DNA of 58,627 bases, from the NCBI GenBank assembly GCA_964645005.1, contig CAZXYS010000027.1:1-58627 (forward strand), read 5' to 3'. Made by a program: the position numbers and the translations under genes. Source of the stretch: CAZXYS01 sp964645005 (GTDB lineage Bacteria; Bacteroidota; Ignavibacteria; Kapaibacteriales; UBA2268). Every line of letters starts with the position of its first letter. The stretch's first letter is position 1. Shown piece by piece: positions 36,251-46,185 of this stretch. Under the pieces are notes generated by a model that saw only the letters and a list, made by a program, of their open reading frames with translations, ran no database searches and was not told the origin of the DNA.

Positions 36251-38011
36251 ATGAAAAGGATCCCTGGAAAAATTCTGATAATCAATTTAATAATCGCTGC
36301 ATTTACAGTAGGATTTAGTCAAAGTTTATTTTCACAAATCAAGGGTCTGTCTGAATCGGAAGATGGCGATATTATTAGTGAATCAATGCAAGAACCACAA
36401 ACTCAATTGGATCAATTATTAGGTGAAGAAAAATTCCCGGCAGCAAATAAAGTAATAGCAGAGAATTATTACATTGGTCCGGGCGATGTTCTTTCAATCC
36501 AAATCCTGCCGATGTTGACTGCTGAACAACCATTGATAGTATCACCGGAAGGCAATGTTATTATACCGAGAATCGGATTGATTGAATTGCAAGGCAAGAC
36601 TCTTGCCGAAGCAAAAATGATTATCGAAGATAGTGTAAAAAAGAGAAATCCTAATGCAGAACTCAGCCTGACATTGCGGAAATCCAGAATTGTGATGGTT
36701 AACATTGAAGGTAATGTACTGCATGGCGGCACTTATAATTTGCCTGCTTCATATAGTGTTTCGTCACTGATCAGACTTGCCAACAGGATAATACCTGGTA
36801 ATAATGTAAATTTAACAAAGGCAGATGCTCTCTTAAGAATGGAAGATGAGCAAAGACTAACAGAACAGGAATATTCTAGCAGCGGAGTACCAAGCGAAAC
36901 TGAATTTTCATCAAGAAATATAAAAGTAATACATAATGACGGAACATCGCAGAATGTTGATCTGGAAAAAGCCAGAGCTCTGGATGCTCCTGAATTTGAT
37001 CCCTATCTTAGGGAAGGAGATGTGATAAAAGTACCCTACGGTAATAAGAAAAATTTCCCCAAAATTACAATCTCCGGCGCTGTGATTAGACCGGTTTCTG
37101 TTGTGTATAAACATGGGGACAAAGCTTCGATGCTGCTTAAAATGGGTGCCGGCTTAGATGATGAAGCTAATCTTGATAATGTTTATCTGGTAACTTCAGA
37201 CGGAGAGAAAAAGGAACTCAAAATAAACAAATCCATGGAACTGTTATCCCAGGATCATGACTTGAATCCCGGTAATTTGATCATAGTTGGTAGGAAAAAG
37301 CAAAAGGATGGTACTGAGAACGGGGTCGTTTCAGTAAAAGGCGAAGTGCTGAATCCGGGTGTCTATCCTATTATTCCAAAGCAGACCAGATTGAAGGAGA
37401 TTATCGAGGAAGCCGGCGGACTTACCGATGAAGCCCATCTACCGCTGGCGTATATTATCAGGCATGATAACAGGGAACTATCGACTGTAAATTCATCCAG
37501 AGATTTTATGGAATATTTTCATTACAGTGATCTATCCCTTGAAGATACGATTCGCTTCCAGCTTGACATGAAATTGATGAAACCTATGGTTTCATGTGAT
37601 TTTGAAGCAGCTTTGGAAGGTGGTTCGAATAATGAAAATGTATACCTTGACCATGGTGATGTAATTAATATTCCCGAGAAACCGGATTATGTATATGTTT
37701 TTGGACAGGTTAAACGCCCCGGTTATGTAAGATACACCCCCGGCAAAAGGATAGACTGGTACATAGCTGAAGCCGGCGGAGCAACAAAGCATTCGGAGCC
37801 GGAAAGAGCACGGATAATAACGGGGAAAAACAGGATTTGGATGGAAGATCGTATAGTCAAAGCCGGAGAACAGGTTTATGTCCCAAGCCCGCCTGATTTA
37901 CCGAAGCAGGTTGAAGCACAGCAGCTTAGTATCTATACCAGCATTGCTCTTGGTATTGTCTCTATAGCTGGATTAATTACAAATATTATTATCAATATTA
38001 GCCGAAATTAA
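36251..38011 (+). CDS. Wza-like polysaccharide export protein with four SLBB domains
   Basis: 586 residues. A signal peptide ends near SLFSQ; there is no lipobox Cys, unlike Wza. The polysaccharide-export domain begins at about 75 (YYIGPGDVLSIQILP) and runs to about 160. SLBB beta-grasp domains follow at about 162 (IEGNVLHGGTYNLP), 275 (ISGAVIRPVSVVYK), 362 (VKGEVLNPGVYPI) and 480 (VFGQVKRPGYVRYTP). A C-terminal membrane helix spans about 556-580. Proteins of this family form the periplasm-to-outer-membrane channel for capsule or exopolysaccharide. The C-terminal helix would span the outer membrane, like Wza's amphipathic helix, or the inner membrane. It is followed after 12 bp by a Wzi-like gene; no Wzc kinase is present. 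Confidence 0.9.
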   Translation: MKRIPGKILIINLIIAAFTVGFSQSLFSQIKGLSESEDGDIISESMQEPQTQLDQLLGEEKFPAANKVIAENYYIGPGDVLSIQILPMLTAEQPLIVSPEGNVIIPRIGLIELQGKTLAEAKMIIEDSVKKRNPNAELSLTLRKSRIVMVNIEGNVLHGGTYNLPASYSVSSLIRLANRIIPGNNVNLTKADALLRMEDEQRLTEQEYSSSGVPSETEFSSRNIKVIHNDGTSQNVDLEKARALDAPEFDPYLREGDVIKVPYGNKKNFPKITISGAVIRPVSVVYKHGDKASMLLKMGAGLDDEANLDNVYLVTSDGEKKELKINKSMELLSQDHDLNPGNLIIVGRKKQKDGTENGVVSVKGEVLNPGVYPIIPKQTRLKEIIEEAGGLTDEAHLPLAYIIRHDNRELSTVNSSRDFMEYFHYSDLSLEDTIRFQLDMKLMKPMVSCDFEAALEGGSNNENVYLDHGDVINIPEKPDYVYVFGQVKRPGYVRYTPGKRIDWYIAEAGGATKHSEPERARIITGKNRIWMEDRIVKAGEQVYVPSPPDLPKQVEAQQLSIYTSIALGIVSIAGLITNIIINISRN

Positions 38012-38023
38012 AATAAACAGAGC

Positions 38024-39682
38024 ATGATCCGCTATACAATTTTAACACTGTTATTAGTGACCTCGGCAGCAGGTTTATATTCGCAGGTAGAGCATGTTCC
38101 GATAACTCATCCTGTTTATAATTTTTTGCTTAGAGCCGAGACAAAGGGATACATGCCGCATTATTCCATGTCAGAGCTGCCGCTCCAAAGAAAAGAAGTT
38201 GTCAATGCATTGAAGATGGCAGATGAAAACAGGGATGAGCTTTCTTCCGCTGAAATAAAAGTCCTGAATTTGTATATGACGGAATTTGAATTGCTCGAGC
38301 GGGTAAATGCTGTGGTTATTTACAGCAAGAGTGATACTAATCAAGTTTTATCCAAAAGATTTATCAGCAGTGATGAAAAATTTATATATCATTATCAGGA
38401 TTCCTCGCACAATGTGAATATCTCGCCACTTGGCTCAATAGAAGAGATCGTTGAAAATAATGATGAAAGCGGCAGGAATGTTACACTGGGGAATTTGGGA
38501 ATAAGGTTATTCGGTACGATTGACAATATGGTTGGCTATTATTTACAGGCTACAAATGGTGTGATCATTAGCGGCGACAGACAGCTTGCCCTGATAGATC
38601 CTAAGATAGGTCAAAATGTTAAATTCGCGGAACTGGGCAGCGATTTCGATTTTTCCGAATCCCATGTGATTTTTCAGAAGGATTGGTTTTATGCATCGAT
38701 AGGAAGAGAATCGCGGTTGGTTGGCTCAGGGCTTGATCAGCGATTATTTACTTCGACACATGCTCCTCCTTATGACGCGCTCAGTTTAGGCGTTAAGTTT
38801 AAGAATTTTGAATATGATTTTACACATGGTTCATTGCTTGCTTTGCCTTCTTCATATTTTGGTGTTGGTTACTATGCGGAAATCCCATCAAAGTACATGG
38901 CTTCGCACAGATTTGCACTACAACCGGCATGGGGTGAGATCGGTTTTTGGGAAAATGTGATATATTCGGACAGACCAGTGGATTTGTCATATTTGAATCC
39001 GCTTAGTTTCTTCAAATCACTGGAACACGCAAATAAGGACAGGGATAACTCAATTATGGGGCTTGACGCAACTATCCGCCCGATAGACGGTTTGCAGGTA
39101 AAAGGGACTTTTTTACTCGATGATATAAAATTCGGTGAAATCGGCAATAACTGGTGGGGAAATAAAACAGCATGGAATCTGGCATTGATAGCTGCGCTGC
39201 CAGGAGCGGTAGATATTGGCTGCGAATATTCCAGAGTCGAGCCATATACTTTTTCACATTTTAATCCTCAAAATTCCATGACAAATGATTCGCTTATATA
39301 TGGATCTTATATACTGCCAAACTCGGACAGGTCATTATTAAGGATGCAATGGTGGTGGGGCGGACGCTATCCTATACGGTTAGATATATCATATACAAGA
39401 CATGGAAGTAATATCTACAATGCTCAGGATTCATTAGTAAAGAATGTTGGAGGCGATCCTTTACAAACAAGAAGACCACGCAATCCGGATACCGGTTTCC
39501 CGGGGGATTCATATCGTGTTGAATTTTTGGAAGGAGATGTTACGGAACTATTCCAGCTTGAAGTTGCTGCCGGGTACGAAATTATCAGGGGATTCAATAT
39601 TCAGGGACTTTACAGACTGGAATCCGTTGACGGCGAAGTAGGGCATGTATTCAGGCTTGCCTTCAGATTTGAGGATTTTTAG
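38024..39682 (+). CDS. Wzi-like capsule assembly outer-membrane barrel
   Basis: 552 residues. A signal peptide ends in GLYSQ. The N-terminal segment resembles the start of the capsule-assembly Wzi family (HPVYNFLLRAETKGYMP, then SELPLQRKEVVNAL). The rest is a series of amphipathic beta strands with aromatic girdles (WWWGGRYPIRLDISYTRHG, FNIQGLYRLESVDG) ending in Phe (FRFEDF), the usual outer-membrane barrel C-terminus. Wzi binds capsule at the outer surface. Its position 12 bp after the Wza-like gene supports a role in attaching or exporting the polymer. Family assignment is by pattern and context. Confidence 0.8.
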   Translation: MIRYTILTLLLVTSAAGLYSQVEHVPITHPVYNFLLRAETKGYMPHYSMSELPLQRKEVVNALKMADENRDELSSAEIKVLNLYMTEFELLERVNAVVIYSKSDTNQVLSKRFISSDEKFIYHYQDSSHNVNISPLGSIEEIVENNDESGRNVTLGNLGIRLFGTIDNMVGYYLQATNGVIISGDRQLALIDPKIGQNVKFAELGSDFDFSESHVIFQKDWFYASIGRESRLVGSGLDQRLFTSTHAPPYDALSLGVKFKNFEYDFTHGSLLALPSSYFGVGYYAEIPSKYMASHRFALQPAWGEIGFWENVIYSDRPVDLSYLNPLSFFKSLEHANKDRDNSIMGLDATIRPIDGLQVKGTFLLDDIKFGEIGNNWWGNKTAWNLALIAALPGAVDIGCEYSRVEPYTFSHFNPQNSMTNDSLIYGSYILPNSDRSLLRMQWWWGGRYPIRLDISYTRHGSNIYNAQDSLVKNVGGDPLQTRRPRNPDTGFPGDSYRVEFLEGDVTELFQLEVAAGYEIIRGFNIQGLYRLESVDGEVGHVFRLAFRFEDF

Positions 39683-39812
39683 CATAATTATGTTATTTAT
39701 TTAACTCACATTTTTTATATTTTTGTTTATTTAGTTAATATTTTATAAATAAATCTGTGACTTTATTCAAATTCAGGTGTCATATTAACAAAATCATAAA
39801 TTTTCAGTTTTC

Positions 39813-41300
39813 ATGCAGGATATTGCAGAAAAAATAGAGCGAAATAATAAGAAAGAAAAGAAGACAGCGCTGCCGCATACTCCACGGGTGAAGAGGACAA
39901 TGCTGTCACCATTTTTCCAGTTTATTGCGGATATTCTGGCAGTGATTCTCAGTTTCAATGTGCAATTTTATCTTGTATATATTTCGGACTTGATCTATTC
40001 GCCTAATGAACCGACATTTGCCGCCTATCTTTTTACTCTTTTTGCTGTAATGATTTTTTGGATAGTGGTTTTCTTCTTTTCCGGCATGTATAAGAACTGG
40101 TACATACGCTCGCCTTTCGACGAATTTTTTGCAGCATTGAAAATTGTGTTCGTAGGCTGCGCATTGATAACTTTTCTGGTGCTGTTAGATTCTCAGCAGC
40201 CGCCAAGGTTTTCATTTCTTGTTTATTTCCCTGTATTTGCATTTTTTGTAATTGTGAACAGATTTATTGCCAGACGTATTCAAATGAAACTCCGCATTAA
40301 GCGAATAATTGAATTACCGTCTCTAATCATCGGTACACCGCAAAAAGCAATAGAGCTTTATGAAGAAATAAACGGGAGTCCTGCCTGGGGTTTCAAACCT
40401 ATCGTGATGGTGTTTACAAATGGTAATGGAAAAGATGAAAATGACATACCGCAAAAAGATCTGCCGATTCCTTTATATCATACTGCGAATAATTTTGACA
40501 GCATATTGAAAGAATACCGCCCCGAAGAAGTATTGATAGCAACAGACAAGCATGACCATAGGAAGCTGCTTAAAATTGTTTCCGATTGCGCCGAAAATAA
40601 GATAAATGTGAAGATACAACCGGATATGTATAATATCTTCACAGGACAGACAAAAACGCTCCACATCTGGGGAATTCCGCTTATTGAGATAAGCTCGCAG
40701 CTGCTGAAACCATGGCAGAGCGCTATCAAGAGGATATTCGATATATTCTTCAGCTTACTTATTTTGATAATAGGTATGCCTATTTGGCTTCTTGTAGCGC
40801 TTGCAATAAAATTGGAATCAAAAGGACCTGTATTTTACAAGCAAATACGTGCTGGCAAGGACGGAAAGAAATTCAAAATATATAAATTCCGCTCGATGGT
40901 GCAGGATGCCGACAAAGCCAAGGATAAATGGACTCTTGTGAATGATCCGCGGGTCACGAAGGCAGGCAAATTCATAAGAAGGACACATATCGATGAGATA
41001 CCGCAATTCTGGAATGTGCTGAAAGGGGATATGTCCATTGTCGGACCTCGTCCGGAACAGCAGGCACTCGTTGAGAAATTCAGCAGGGAAATACCCTATT
41101 TCAAGAGGCGGCTCGTCGTAAGACCGGGCATTACCGGCTGGTTTCAGGTTAAACATCAGCCATATACCATGAGTAAGGAAGAGATAGAGAACAGACTTAA
41201 ATACGATTTTTATTATATTGAAAATATGTCATTGCAACTGGATATAGAGATCATTATCAGAACTATTCTCAGAGTATTCAGAGGGGAAGGGCAGACATAA
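39813..41300 (+). CDS. undecaprenyl-phosphate sugar phosphotransferase (WcaJ/WbaP-like)
   Basis: A 495-residue initiating enzyme of polysaccharide synthesis. Four membrane helices at about 30-150 are followed by a Rossmann-like CoA-binding-3 domain (about 165-270) and a re-entrant/membrane helix (about 308-332). The catalytic bacterial sugar-transferase domain follows, with KLESKGPVFYKQIRAG, FKIYKFRSM, THIDEIPQFWNVLKGDMSIV and GPRPE, and a C-terminal VRPGITGWFQV. It transfers hexose-1-phosphate from a nucleotide sugar to undecaprenyl phosphate at the inner membrane; the sugar cannot be told from sequence. It lies in the polysaccharide block, with a 130-bp AT-rich gap before it that may hold a promoter. 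Confidence 0.94.
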   Translation: MQDIAEKIERNNKKEKKTALPHTPRVKRTMLSPFFQFIADILAVILSFNVQFYLVYISDLIYSPNEPTFAAYLFTLFAVMIFWIVVFFFSGMYKNWYIRSPFDEFFAALKIVFVGCALITFLVLLDSQQPPRFSFLVYFPVFAFFVIVNRFIARRIQMKLRIKRIIELPSLIIGTPQKAIELYEEINGSPAWGFKPIVMVFTNGNGKDENDIPQKDLPIPLYHTANNFDSILKEYRPEEVLIATDKHDHRKLLKIVSDCAENKINVKIQPDMYNIFTGQTKTLHIWGIPLIEISSQLLKPWQSAIKRIFDIFFSLLILIIGMPIWLLVALAIKLESKGPVFYKQIRAGKDGKKFKIYKFRSMVQDADKAKDKWTLVNDPRVTKAGKFIRRTHIDEIPQFWNVLKGDMSIVGPRPEQQALVEKFSREIPYFKRRLVVRPGITGWFQVKHQPYTMSKEEIENRLKYDFYYIENMSLQLDIEIIIRTILRVFRGEGQT

Positions 41301-41329
41301 TCGAAAGGGAAACTAAAGCAGGGTAATTG

Positions 41330-42070
41330 ATGAAGACTATTGTGGTAATACCGACTTATAATGAAAGTGAGAATATTGAGAAGCTGATCGGTGAAATTTT
41401 CAGTGTCAAGAATGATATGCATATTCTTGTTGTGGACGACAACTCGCCTGACGGCACGGCGGATATTGTCAAAAATATGATGGAAAACGACGAGCGGATC
41501 CATATTATTGAACGCCCCGGAAAGATGGGGCTTGGCACTGCGTATCGGGATGGTTTTCGATATGCGCTGGATCAGGGATTCGAGGCAATATTCGAGATGG
41601 ATGCCGATTTCTCGCACGATCCAAAAGAGATACCCAATTTTCTGGAAGCTTTGAAAGATAATGATCTGGTCATAGGTTCTCGCTATATTTCAGGTGTGAA
41701 CGTGGTTAATTGGCCCCTAAGCAGGTTAATCCTTAGCTACGGCGCTAATTTTTACACACGGATGGTGACATGGATGCCGATAAAGGACGCTACCGGCGGG
41801 TTCAAGTGCTTCAGGGCGGAAAAATTGAAAGAGATAAATTTATCAAGAGTGAAATCGAATGGCTACGGTTTTCAGATAGAGATGAATTACCGCATGTGGA
41901 AAAAAGGTGCGCGGATAAAGGAAATCCCTATTATCTTCATTGACAGGCGCAGCGGGGTCTCAAAGATGAGTAAGAATATAATCTGGGAAGCAATTTTCCT
42001 TGTATGGAAGCTGAAGTTCGCCTTCTTTCTTATGAATAATAAGGATCATAAGAAGGGGAAGGAAAAATAA
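41330..42070 (+). CDS. polyprenol-phosphate mannose/glucose synthase (GT2)
   Basis: A 246-residue GT-A enzyme of the dolichol-phosphate mannosyltransferase (DPM1/Ppm1) class. Motifs are VVIPTYNESENIEKL, VVDDNSPDGTADIV, GLGTAYRDGFRYAL, the metal-binding EMDADFSHDP, DLVIGSRYISG and KDATGGFKCFR. It should load a sugar from a nucleotide donor on a polyprenyl phosphate. There is no C-terminal membrane domain, so the soluble catalytic core works with the membrane surface. The start is the ATG at 41330 with GCAGGG upstream; a TTG one codon earlier is an artefact. It is the last gene of the polysaccharide block, 29 bp after the initiating transferase. Confidence 0.93.
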   Translation: MKTIVVIPTYNESENIEKLIGEIFSVKNDMHILVVDDNSPDGTADIVKNMMENDERIHIIERPGKMGLGTAYRDGFRYALDQGFEAIFEMDADFSHDPKEIPNFLEALKDNDLVIGSRYISGVNVVNWPLSRLILSYGANFYTRMVTWMPIKDATGGFKCFRAEKLKEINLSRVKSNGYGFQIEMNYRMWKKGARIKEIPIIFIDRRSGVSKMSKNIIWEAIFLVWKLKFAFFLMNNKDHKKGKEK

Positions 42071-42088
42071 ACGTCAAGAGTCTGACAA

Positions 42089-42108
42089 CAAACAGCTTAA
42101 GCTGTTTG
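42089..42108. repeat. perfect 20-bp palindrome
   Basis: CAAACAGCTTAAGCTGTTTG between the GT2 gene and the helicase gene. No T-tract follows, so it is not a standard terminator. A second palindrome, TATTTGATCAAATA, lies at 42142-42155, 22 nt before the helicase start, and could be an operator. Confidence 0.5.
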
Positions 42109-42177
42109 CTGCGAAATGCTAAGCAATTAGCCAACTTAATGTATTTGATCAAATAAATCCCAACATCACCCGAATAA

Positions 42178-44013
42178 ATGGATGACATCAACAAACTAAA
42201 AGAAGTATTCACCGAAAGACTAACCGATTCGCAGGAAATTGCCGTTGATAAAATTCAGCATTTCCTGGATAATGATGTAAAATGTTTTATATTGAAGGGA
42301 TATGCCGGCACTGGGAAGACTTTTCTTATTAATGGGATTGTTACTTATCTTGAGGCGATGGGCGTCAAGTTTTTCCTGATGGCGCCGACCGGCAGAGCGG
42401 CGCAAGTCCTTTCGAAAAAGACGAAGTTGAGAAGCACCACTATCCACAGATCTATCTATCAACTTGATTCCGGCACTGAGTTCAGAAGCGAGGAATCGCC
42501 CGGCAGGGATAAGTGGAAGATATACTTCGATGTTAAGGATAATGATGTCACCGGCGCGGTTTATATTATTGACGAAGCTTCGATGATTTCCAGCGCCTAT
42601 TCGGAAGCAGAGATGATTCGATTCGGCTCGGGTTATTTGCTGAAGGATCTGCTGGAATTTGTGAATATAGATAAAAATAAAATAATATTCGTGGGGGATC
42701 CGGCGCAGTTGCCGCCGGTAGGCTCTGATATTTCGCCTGCGTTGAGCACCATTTATTTCGAAGAAAAATATATGCTCTATTCCGAGGACTATGAGATGAC
42801 GGATGTTATCCGCCAGGAAGAAAAGAGCGGTATCCTAAAAAATGCGACTAATCTTAGGAATAACATCCGAGATGATTATTTCTATGATTTTACTATGAAA
42901 ATAAACGGCAGGGATGTTGTCGAAATCGAGCGGCGGGATTTTATTGATAAATATATTGATGTCACTGACGGCGAAATTGACTATGATACGGCGGTTTTGG
43001 CATATACGAATAAGCAGGTTCGGCAATATAATGATCTGATAAGGAACAGACTGTTCCCCGGCAGACGAGACATAAAAGAGGGTGAGAAAGTTCTGCTGGT
43101 GCATAACAGCTATAACTATGAGATCGACCTGTTCAACGGCGATTTCGGCGAGGTAGTTTATGCTGCTGATGAGGTCGAGTCGCGTATGGTCACCGTCCCT
43201 ACCGAACAGACGAGGATACAGGTACCGCTGCATTATCGGGATATGGTCATACGTTTTTGGGATCTGGGCGGCGAAGAGCATGATATAGAGTGTAAAATTC
43301 TCGACAGTGTCCTGCATTCCGACAAGCGCGATGTTAGTTATGATGAACTGCGGGCGGTATACTTCGATTTCAGGAATCGGTACAGCGCCGTAAAGCCGGG
43401 CTCGATGGATGAATTCTTACTCATGCAGAAAGACCCATATTTTAACTGCCTGCGTGTGAAGTATGGATATGCTGTTACATGCCACAAGGCGCAGGGCGGT
43501 GAATGGGCGAATGTGTTCATAGATCTGTACTCGCCGATGGGATACAGCAGGAAGTCCTACTTCCGCTGGGCATATACTGCGCTGACAAGAGCCGAGATGC
43601 AGGTTTTCATTATGAATCGTCCATTTCGGAATGTAGATTACGAAAGGGAAGAAGTCGAGGACTTTGAGGAAAGGGAATTTGTGCCGGAAAAATTATCGCC
43701 GCAAGCAAGGGATAAAGATCTGCCATTCGAACTGGATAAGCAGAATGAAGCTGCTAAACTCATATATGGAATTGTAAACGATATTGTGAAAAATCGAAAT
43801 ATCAAAATTGATAAGATAATTCATTTTCCTTACTGCGAGAGATATTTTTTCCTTTCGGGCGGCGAGAAAGTATGGGCGAACTTCTGGTACGACGAGAAGA
43901 GCAAGGTCACACTCGTCGATTACCAGCCCGATGCGGACACTGAAATAAAAAATGTGTTGATAAGTCTATTTCAATCGATAACAGGAAATAAACTTGTAAG
44001 AAAAGACCGGTAA
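42178..44013 (+). CDS. RecD-like SF1B helicase / AAA ATPase
   Basis: 611 residues. Walker A GYAGTGKTFL is at about residue 40, MAPTGRAAQVL (motif Ia) follows, Walker B YIIDEASMIS lies at about 130, and GDPAQLPPVGSD (motif III) at about 180. The UvrD-C-2-type end contains VTCHKAQGGEW and YTALTRAEMQVF. An extra domain of about 90 residues follows. It lacks the long N-terminal part of RecD2, so it is a compact RecD/Pif1-type DNA helicase; the substrate role (repair, recombination) is inferred. It starts 107 bp after the polysaccharide block and is followed by the ABC exporter after 9 bp, so the two are probably co-transcribed. Confidence 0.9.
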   Translation: MDDINKLKEVFTERLTDSQEIAVDKIQHFLDNDVKCFILKGYAGTGKTFLINGIVTYLEAMGVKFFLMAPTGRAAQVLSKKTKLRSTTIHRSIYQLDSGTEFRSEESPGRDKWKIYFDVKDNDVTGAVYIIDEASMISSAYSEAEMIRFGSGYLLKDLLEFVNIDKNKIIFVGDPAQLPPVGSDISPALSTIYFEEKYMLYSEDYEMTDVIRQEEKSGILKNATNLRNNIRDDYFYDFTMKINGRDVVEIERRDFIDKYIDVTDGEIDYDTAVLAYTNKQVRQYNDLIRNRLFPGRRDIKEGEKVLLVHNSYNYEIDLFNGDFGEVVYAADEVESRMVTVPTEQTRIQVPLHYRDMVIRFWDLGGEEHDIECKILDSVLHSDKRDVSYDELRAVYFDFRNRYSAVKPGSMDEFLLMQKDPYFNCLRVKYGYAVTCHKAQGGEWANVFIDLYSPMGYSRKSYFRWAYTALTRAEMQVFIMNRPFRNVDYEREEVEDFEEREFVPEKLSPQARDKDLPFELDKQNEAAKLIYGIVNDIVKNRNIKIDKIIHFPYCERYFFLSGGEKVWANFWYDEKSKVTLVDYQPDADTEIKNVLISLFQSITGNKLVRKDR

Positions 44014-44022
44014 ACATAGATC

Positions 44023-45792
44023 ATGCGTGGGCTGCACCTTACAACCGATTACAAACCCATCGATAGAACGCTTCTGAAGCGGTTGTTGAAGTTTTTGCGC
44101 CCGTACAAAAAATATGTGATACTGGCAGTATCGCTGGCAATTGCCACGACTGCACTTAGTCCCGCCCGCCCTTACCTTACCAAAGTCGCCGTCGATACAT
44201 ATATTGCAAATAAGGATTGGACAGGCTTAATTAATATTGCCGCGATAATTCTCGGTTTGCTGGTTGTGCACGGATTGCTGCAGTACGGGCTGACTTACCT
44301 GATGCAATGGGTGGGGCAGCATATTCTCTGCGATATTCGAATAAAATTATATAATCATATACAATCGCTGGCACTGCGCTTTTACGATAAAAACCCAGTC
44401 GGCAGGCTTGTCACGCGCGTCACCAACGATGTGGAAGTGCTTAATAAGCTGTTCTCTTCCGGCGTGGTGATGATTATTGCCGATTTCCTGCTGCTGTTCT
44501 GGCTTATCGGCTTTATGTTCTATACGAGCGTGGAACTGGCGCTGCTGACGCTGACTATCCTGCCGTTTCTCATAGCGTTCAGCTATTATTTCAGGAAGAA
44601 AGTGCGCGTATTGTTCCGCGATATCCGCCTGCAGCTTGCGAAGATCAATTCATTCCTGAATGAGTTCATTTCCGGTATTGCAACGGTCAAGATCTTCTCG
44701 CAGGAAAAGAATCAGAACCGGAAATTCGACGAGCTCAACAGCGAGTACAAGCGGCTTCAGGTCAATACCATTTTTTATTATGCGATGTTCTTTCCTGTGG
44801 TGGAAATGCTCAGCGCGGCTGCTCTGGGGCTCATCCTGTGGTACACTGCAGGGAATATTCTTTCCGGCGAGATCACAGTCGGTATAATGATCGCTTTCAC
44901 TCAGTATGCCGAGATGTTTTTCCGACCGGTGCGCGATCTCAGCGAGAAATATACGACCCTGCAGAGCGCTATGGCTTCATCAGAGCGGATCTTCGAAATG
45001 CTGGACACTGATGATAAGATCAACGAACAGGAAAATGCCGAAGATATTGGCGAATTTAAAGATAAGATCGAATTCCGCGATGTCAGTTTTTCCTACGACG
45101 GCGAAAAACAGGCGCTTAAGAATGTTTCCTTCGATGTGAAGAAGGGTGAGACGGCGGCTCTCGTCGGTGCTACAGGCTCGGGCAAGACTACGATTATAAA
45201 TCTGCTCAGCCGCTTTTATGATTTCGATGACGGGCGCATTACTATTGACGGTAAGGATATCTGCAATATCAGCAGTAAATCCATGAGGGATAAACTGGCT
45301 GTGGTATTGCAGGATGTTTTTCTGTTTTCCAGGTCGATTTCGGATAATATCTCTCTTGGTGAAGACAAGATCGACATAGATAAAATCAGGTACGCTGCGA
45401 AGGAATTGGGCGCGGAAGGATTTATCGAGAATCTGCCGGATAATTTCGAGCATGTTCTCACCGAACGTGGTTCGACTCTATCAGCGGGACAGCGGCAGCT
45501 CATCGCTTTCTGCCGCGCTTACGCTGCCGATCCCGAGATACTCATTCTTGACGAAGCGAGCTCAAACATCGATTCCGAAACGGAACTCGTTATCGAAAAA
45601 GCGCTGGAAAAGCTGCTCAAGGACAGAACTTCCATTGTAATCGCCCACCGCCTATCCACGATAAAACGCGCGGATAAAATCATCGTCCTGCACCACGGCG
45701 AGGTCCGCGAGATAGGTACCCACTCTGAACTGCTTAACAACGGCGGCATCTATTCCCGGTTGTATAATCTGCAGTATAAGCAGGCGGTCTGA
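44023..45792 (+). CDS. ABC exporter, fused permease-ATPase (MsbA/MdlB-like)
   Basis: A 589-residue half-transporter. Six membrane helices within about 25-310 form an ABC type-1 membrane domain. The ATPase domain has Walker A GATGSGKTT (about 382), Q-loop VVLQDVFLFS, signature LSAGQRQL (about 486, Ala in place of the usual Gly), Walker B EILILDEASSN (about 505) and H-loop IVIAHRLST. It forms a homodimer or heterodimer that moves lipids, drugs or peptides across the inner membrane. The sequence alone does not separate lipid A-core flippase from multidrug exporter. The nearby polysaccharide genes make a glycolipid substrate possible but not shown. Confidence 0.92.
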   Translation: MRGLHLTTDYKPIDRTLLKRLLKFLRPYKKYVILAVSLAIATTALSPARPYLTKVAVDTYIANKDWTGLINIAAIILGLLVVHGLLQYGLTYLMQWVGQHILCDIRIKLYNHIQSLALRFYDKNPVGRLVTRVTNDVEVLNKLFSSGVVMIIADFLLLFWLIGFMFYTSVELALLTLTILPFLIAFSYYFRKKVRVLFRDIRLQLAKINSFLNEFISGIATVKIFSQEKNQNRKFDELNSEYKRLQVNTIFYYAMFFPVVEMLSAAALGLILWYTAGNILSGEITVGIMIAFTQYAEMFFRPVRDLSEKYTTLQSAMASSERIFEMLDTDDKINEQENAEDIGEFKDKIEFRDVSFSYDGEKQALKNVSFDVKKGETAALVGATGSGKTTIINLLSRFYDFDDGRITIDGKDICNISSKSMRDKLAVVLQDVFLFSRSISDNISLGEDKIDIDKIRYAAKELGAEGFIENLPDNFEHVLTERGSTLSAGQRQLIAFCRAYAADPEILILDEASSNIDSETELVIEKALEKLLKDRTSIVIAHRLSTIKRADKIIVLHHGEVREIGTHSELLNNGGIYSRLYNLQYKQAV

Positions 45793-45960
45793 TCCGGAAC
45801 GCTATCTTTTGAATAATTGATCATTTAATCCGGGCTGTTTTTTATGGATAGAGGCTAACGGTTAACGGCTAAAGGAAGATGATGAAATATTCATTCATAC
45901 CGGATATTTCATTAGAATTTTCTATCATTTGCATAAATAACTTAACCCTAAGAAATTAAT
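45793..45960. other. intergenic region with degenerate GGCTAACGGTTAACGGC-type repeat
   Basis: Non-coding. It contains GAGGCTAACGGTTAACGGC (about 45851-45869). Similar purine/pyrimidine strings occur at about 28145-28165 and, reversed, at about 56317-56335 (TTAACCTTTAACCATTGACC). They look like copies of a short dispersed intergenic repeat. No gene is supported. Confidence 0.35.
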
Positions 45961-46005
45961 CACCCCTTCTTTTCCCCTCCTTATTAAGGAGGGGATACAG
46001 GGGTG
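45961..46005. repeat. two-tier C/G-rich hairpin repeat
   Basis: Outer arms CACCCCT (45961-45967) and AGGGGTG (45999-46005) enclose inner arms CCCCTCCTT (45974-45982) and AAGGAGGGG (45986-45994) with loop ATT. It is the same family as the C-run/G-run hairpin at 72-104. Such elements are scattered between genes in many Bacteroidota. Confidence 0.65.
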
Positions 46006-46185
46006 GTTCTTCTAAAATGATGAATTGCAATTTGTTAGGGATACATAAGAGTACTAATGAAAAATTCCATCTAACTCTTTTGTAAGTACAAACATTTTAT
46101 AGGTTTATTCAAACATCAGGTATTAAATAAGAATCCACTCCGCCCTCGCTACGCTAAGGCGTGGTTTTCGCTTACGCTTCAATTG

